Of a stretch of DNA of 64,000 bases, positions 62,954-64,000 are shown piece by piece. Numbering within the stretch: the stretch's first letter is position 1; every line of letters starts with the position of its first letter. Below the pieces are notes generated by a model that did not search any database, was not told the origin of the DNA, and was given only the letters and a program-made list of their open reading frames with translations. The DNA comes from Pseudofrankia inefficax (lineage in GTDB: Bacteria; Actinomycetota; Actinomycetes; Frankiales; Frankiaceae), in the NCBI RefSeq assembly GCF_000166135.1, contig NC_014666.1, positions 6,076,001 through 6,140,000 on the forward strand, written 5' to 3'. Position numbers and translations under genes: made by a program.

Positions 62954-64000
62954 TCAGCCCGACGGCACGCGCTCGGGCCGCGCCGGAACCTGGCGCGGAC
63001 CCGCCGGGGCAGCCGGGGCGGGTGGCTGCCGGGTCGCGCGCCGCAGGCTGACGGAGAACAGCGCGAGCTGGTGGACCCGGTACCACAGCAGCCGCGCGGC
63101 CGGCGGGAGGGCGGCCGGCGTCGCGGCCTGGACCTCCGGCCGGGCGCTCCAGCCAGCCAGCTCGGCCCGGGTCGGGACCAGCCAGCGGCGCAGGATGGTG
63201 CGCCGACGCTGCGGCGACGCGGTCCGCAGGATCAGCTGGGCGTTCAGCAGCAGGCTCTGGTCGGCGAGCCAGAGCCTGCTGGTGAAGGGCACCCGCACCG
63301 GCAGCCCGAGCGCGTCCGCGAGCCGCCAGCAGGCCGGCGAGCCGGTCCGCAGCGCCGCGATGACGACCGCCCGGGAATCCAGCTCGTCGGCCACCTCCAG
63401 GGCGGCCCGCCAGGTCGCGAGGTCGAAGGCCGACACGGCGCGGTCGAGGTCCCGGCGGGCGCCCGACGTACGGGCCGGCGCCGCCACGGTGTGCAGGAGC
63501 AGGTGGAAGGCGTGCGCGGGCAGGTCCAGCGCGTCGACGACGGTCCCACCGAGCGCGAACGGCACCCGGTGGCGGGACAGCGTGGCCCACACCCGATCGG
63601 CCGGCGGCGACACGACCGGCAACGTCCAGTGCAGGTCGAGTACCTGGCCGTTCGGATGGCAGTAGGCCTGGGCGTGCGGGCTCGGTTCGCGCGGGCTGTG
63701 GCCGGCGGCCACGGCGACCGCCCGGGCCGCGGCCAGCCGACCGGAGGCGACGAGCAGGTCGCAGTCGGCCCGTGGCCGGTGCTCGCCGGGGTAGAGCCGC
63801 TGCGCCGTGACCGGTCCCTTGAGCAGGATCGGCCGGATTCCGGCCTGGTGCAGACGTTCGATCAGCACGGCGTCGGCGGCGTCGTGCACCAGCTCCGCCG
63901 CCGCGCGGGCGACCCGGCGCGCCAGGTCCCCGGCCCGGGGACCGCCCGGCTCCGGGCTGGGGTGGCCCCCGGCGGCCGTCTCGCCGGCGGCGGACGGCGC
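62954..64000 (-). CDS. Nucleotidyltransferase-like protein (NTP_transf_5 type), N-terminus beyond window
   Basis: The frame stays open to the window edge, so the protein of at least 349 residues is cut. IRPILLKGPVTAQRLYPGEHRPRADCDLLV fits the uncharacterised nucleotidyltransferase family (LLKG, then RxxxDxDLLV with D-C-D metal residues). CHPNGQVLDLHWTL and HAFHLLLHTVA follow. Such genes often accompany polysaccharide or peptide clusters; no such partner is visible. A GTG at 63889 is a possible but less likely start. Confidence 0.75.
   Translation of the reverse strand, partial: APSAAGETAAGGHPSPEPGGPRAGDLARRVARAAAELVHDAADAVLIERLHQAGIRPILLKGPVTAQRLYPGEHRPRADCDLLVASGRLAAARAVAVAAGHSPREPSPHAQAYCHPNGQVLDLHWTLPVVSPPADRVWATLSRHRVPFALGGTVVDALDLPAHAFHLLLHTVAAPARTSGARRDLDRAVSAFDLATWRAALEVADELDSRAVVIAALRTGSPACWRLADALGLPVRVPFTSRLWLADQSLLLNAQLILRTASPQRRRTILRRWLVPTRAELAGWSARPEVQAATPAALPPAARLLWYRVHQLALFSVSLRRATRQPPAPAAPAGPRQVPARPERVPSG

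Overview
This window is a very GC-rich actinomycete chromosome segment. The pointers are: frequent GTG starts, tight 4-base overlaps, a trp operon without trpF beside a PriA-type hisA, a two-chain methylmalonyl-CoA mutase, F420/flavin-type oxidoreductases and DUF222-HNH proteins. A Frankia-like member of the Actinomycetota is my best guess, but that is inference. Everything here was read by eye from one window. Family names come from recognisable motifs and were not searched.

Layout. 1-2.1 kb: the end of an unknown gene with a duplicated stop region, a CrtI-like FAD oxidoreductase and a DUF5990 protein. 2.2-7.5 kb: methylmalonyl-CoA mutase mutA-mutB plus the G-protein chaperone meaB. 7.5-14.1 kb: an accessory patch with an unrecognised 453-residue protein, an HNH protein, a methyltransferase, a DUF222-HNH protein and a lipoprotein. 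14.2-16.5 kb: a sulfite-oxidase-like molybdoenzyme with its flavoprotein reductase, then an O-methyltransferase. 16.7-19.8 kb: a single-chain glycyl-tRNA synthetase (alpha and beta fused). 19.9-21.8 kb: a probable conflict or signalling module, an EACC1-like adaptor overlapping a caspase / EF-hand / DnaJ-C-terminal fusion. 21.9-25.5 kb: a GAF regulator divergent from aldehyde dehydrogenase and DUF779, with a 20-bp perfect palindrome between them. 25.7-31.6 kb: envelope-type genes (TSUP exporter, LPG-synthase-like flippase, PimB-like glycosyltransferase, membrane PI-PLC-like protein).

31.7-33.2 kb is the most surprising stretch. A conserved protein gene (DUF7873-like) is followed by two tRNA-like units whose 3' halves (T arm plus acceptor) lie directly upstream of their own complementary 5' halves (acceptor plus D arm). 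These look like circularly permuted tRNA genes. The second unit can be folded completely up to the anticodon loop.

33.2-44.4 kb: a cytochrome P450, an unusual adenylate kinase, glutamate synthase gltB-gltD, a VIT/CCC1-type transporter and lgt. 44.5-50.7 kb: trpA, trpB, trpC, a Trp-operon membrane protein, trpE and hisI, all on the minus strand, with hisF-hisA at 60.1-61.6 kb. The hisA product is probably PriA, which would also supply the missing TrpF step. 50.8-56.0 kb: a catabolic-looking cluster (cupin, isochorismatase-type hydrolase, luciferase-type monooxygenase, divergent AtzH-AtzE amidase fusion, XRE-cupin regulator). 56.0-59.9 kb: a heterodimeric ABC exporter. 61.6-64.0 kb: a low-complexity membrane protein and a nucleotidyltransferase-like gene cut by the window edge.

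A dispersed imperfect palindrome (about 75-80 bp, arms starting GATCG and containing CGCCCTC) occurs three times between genes.
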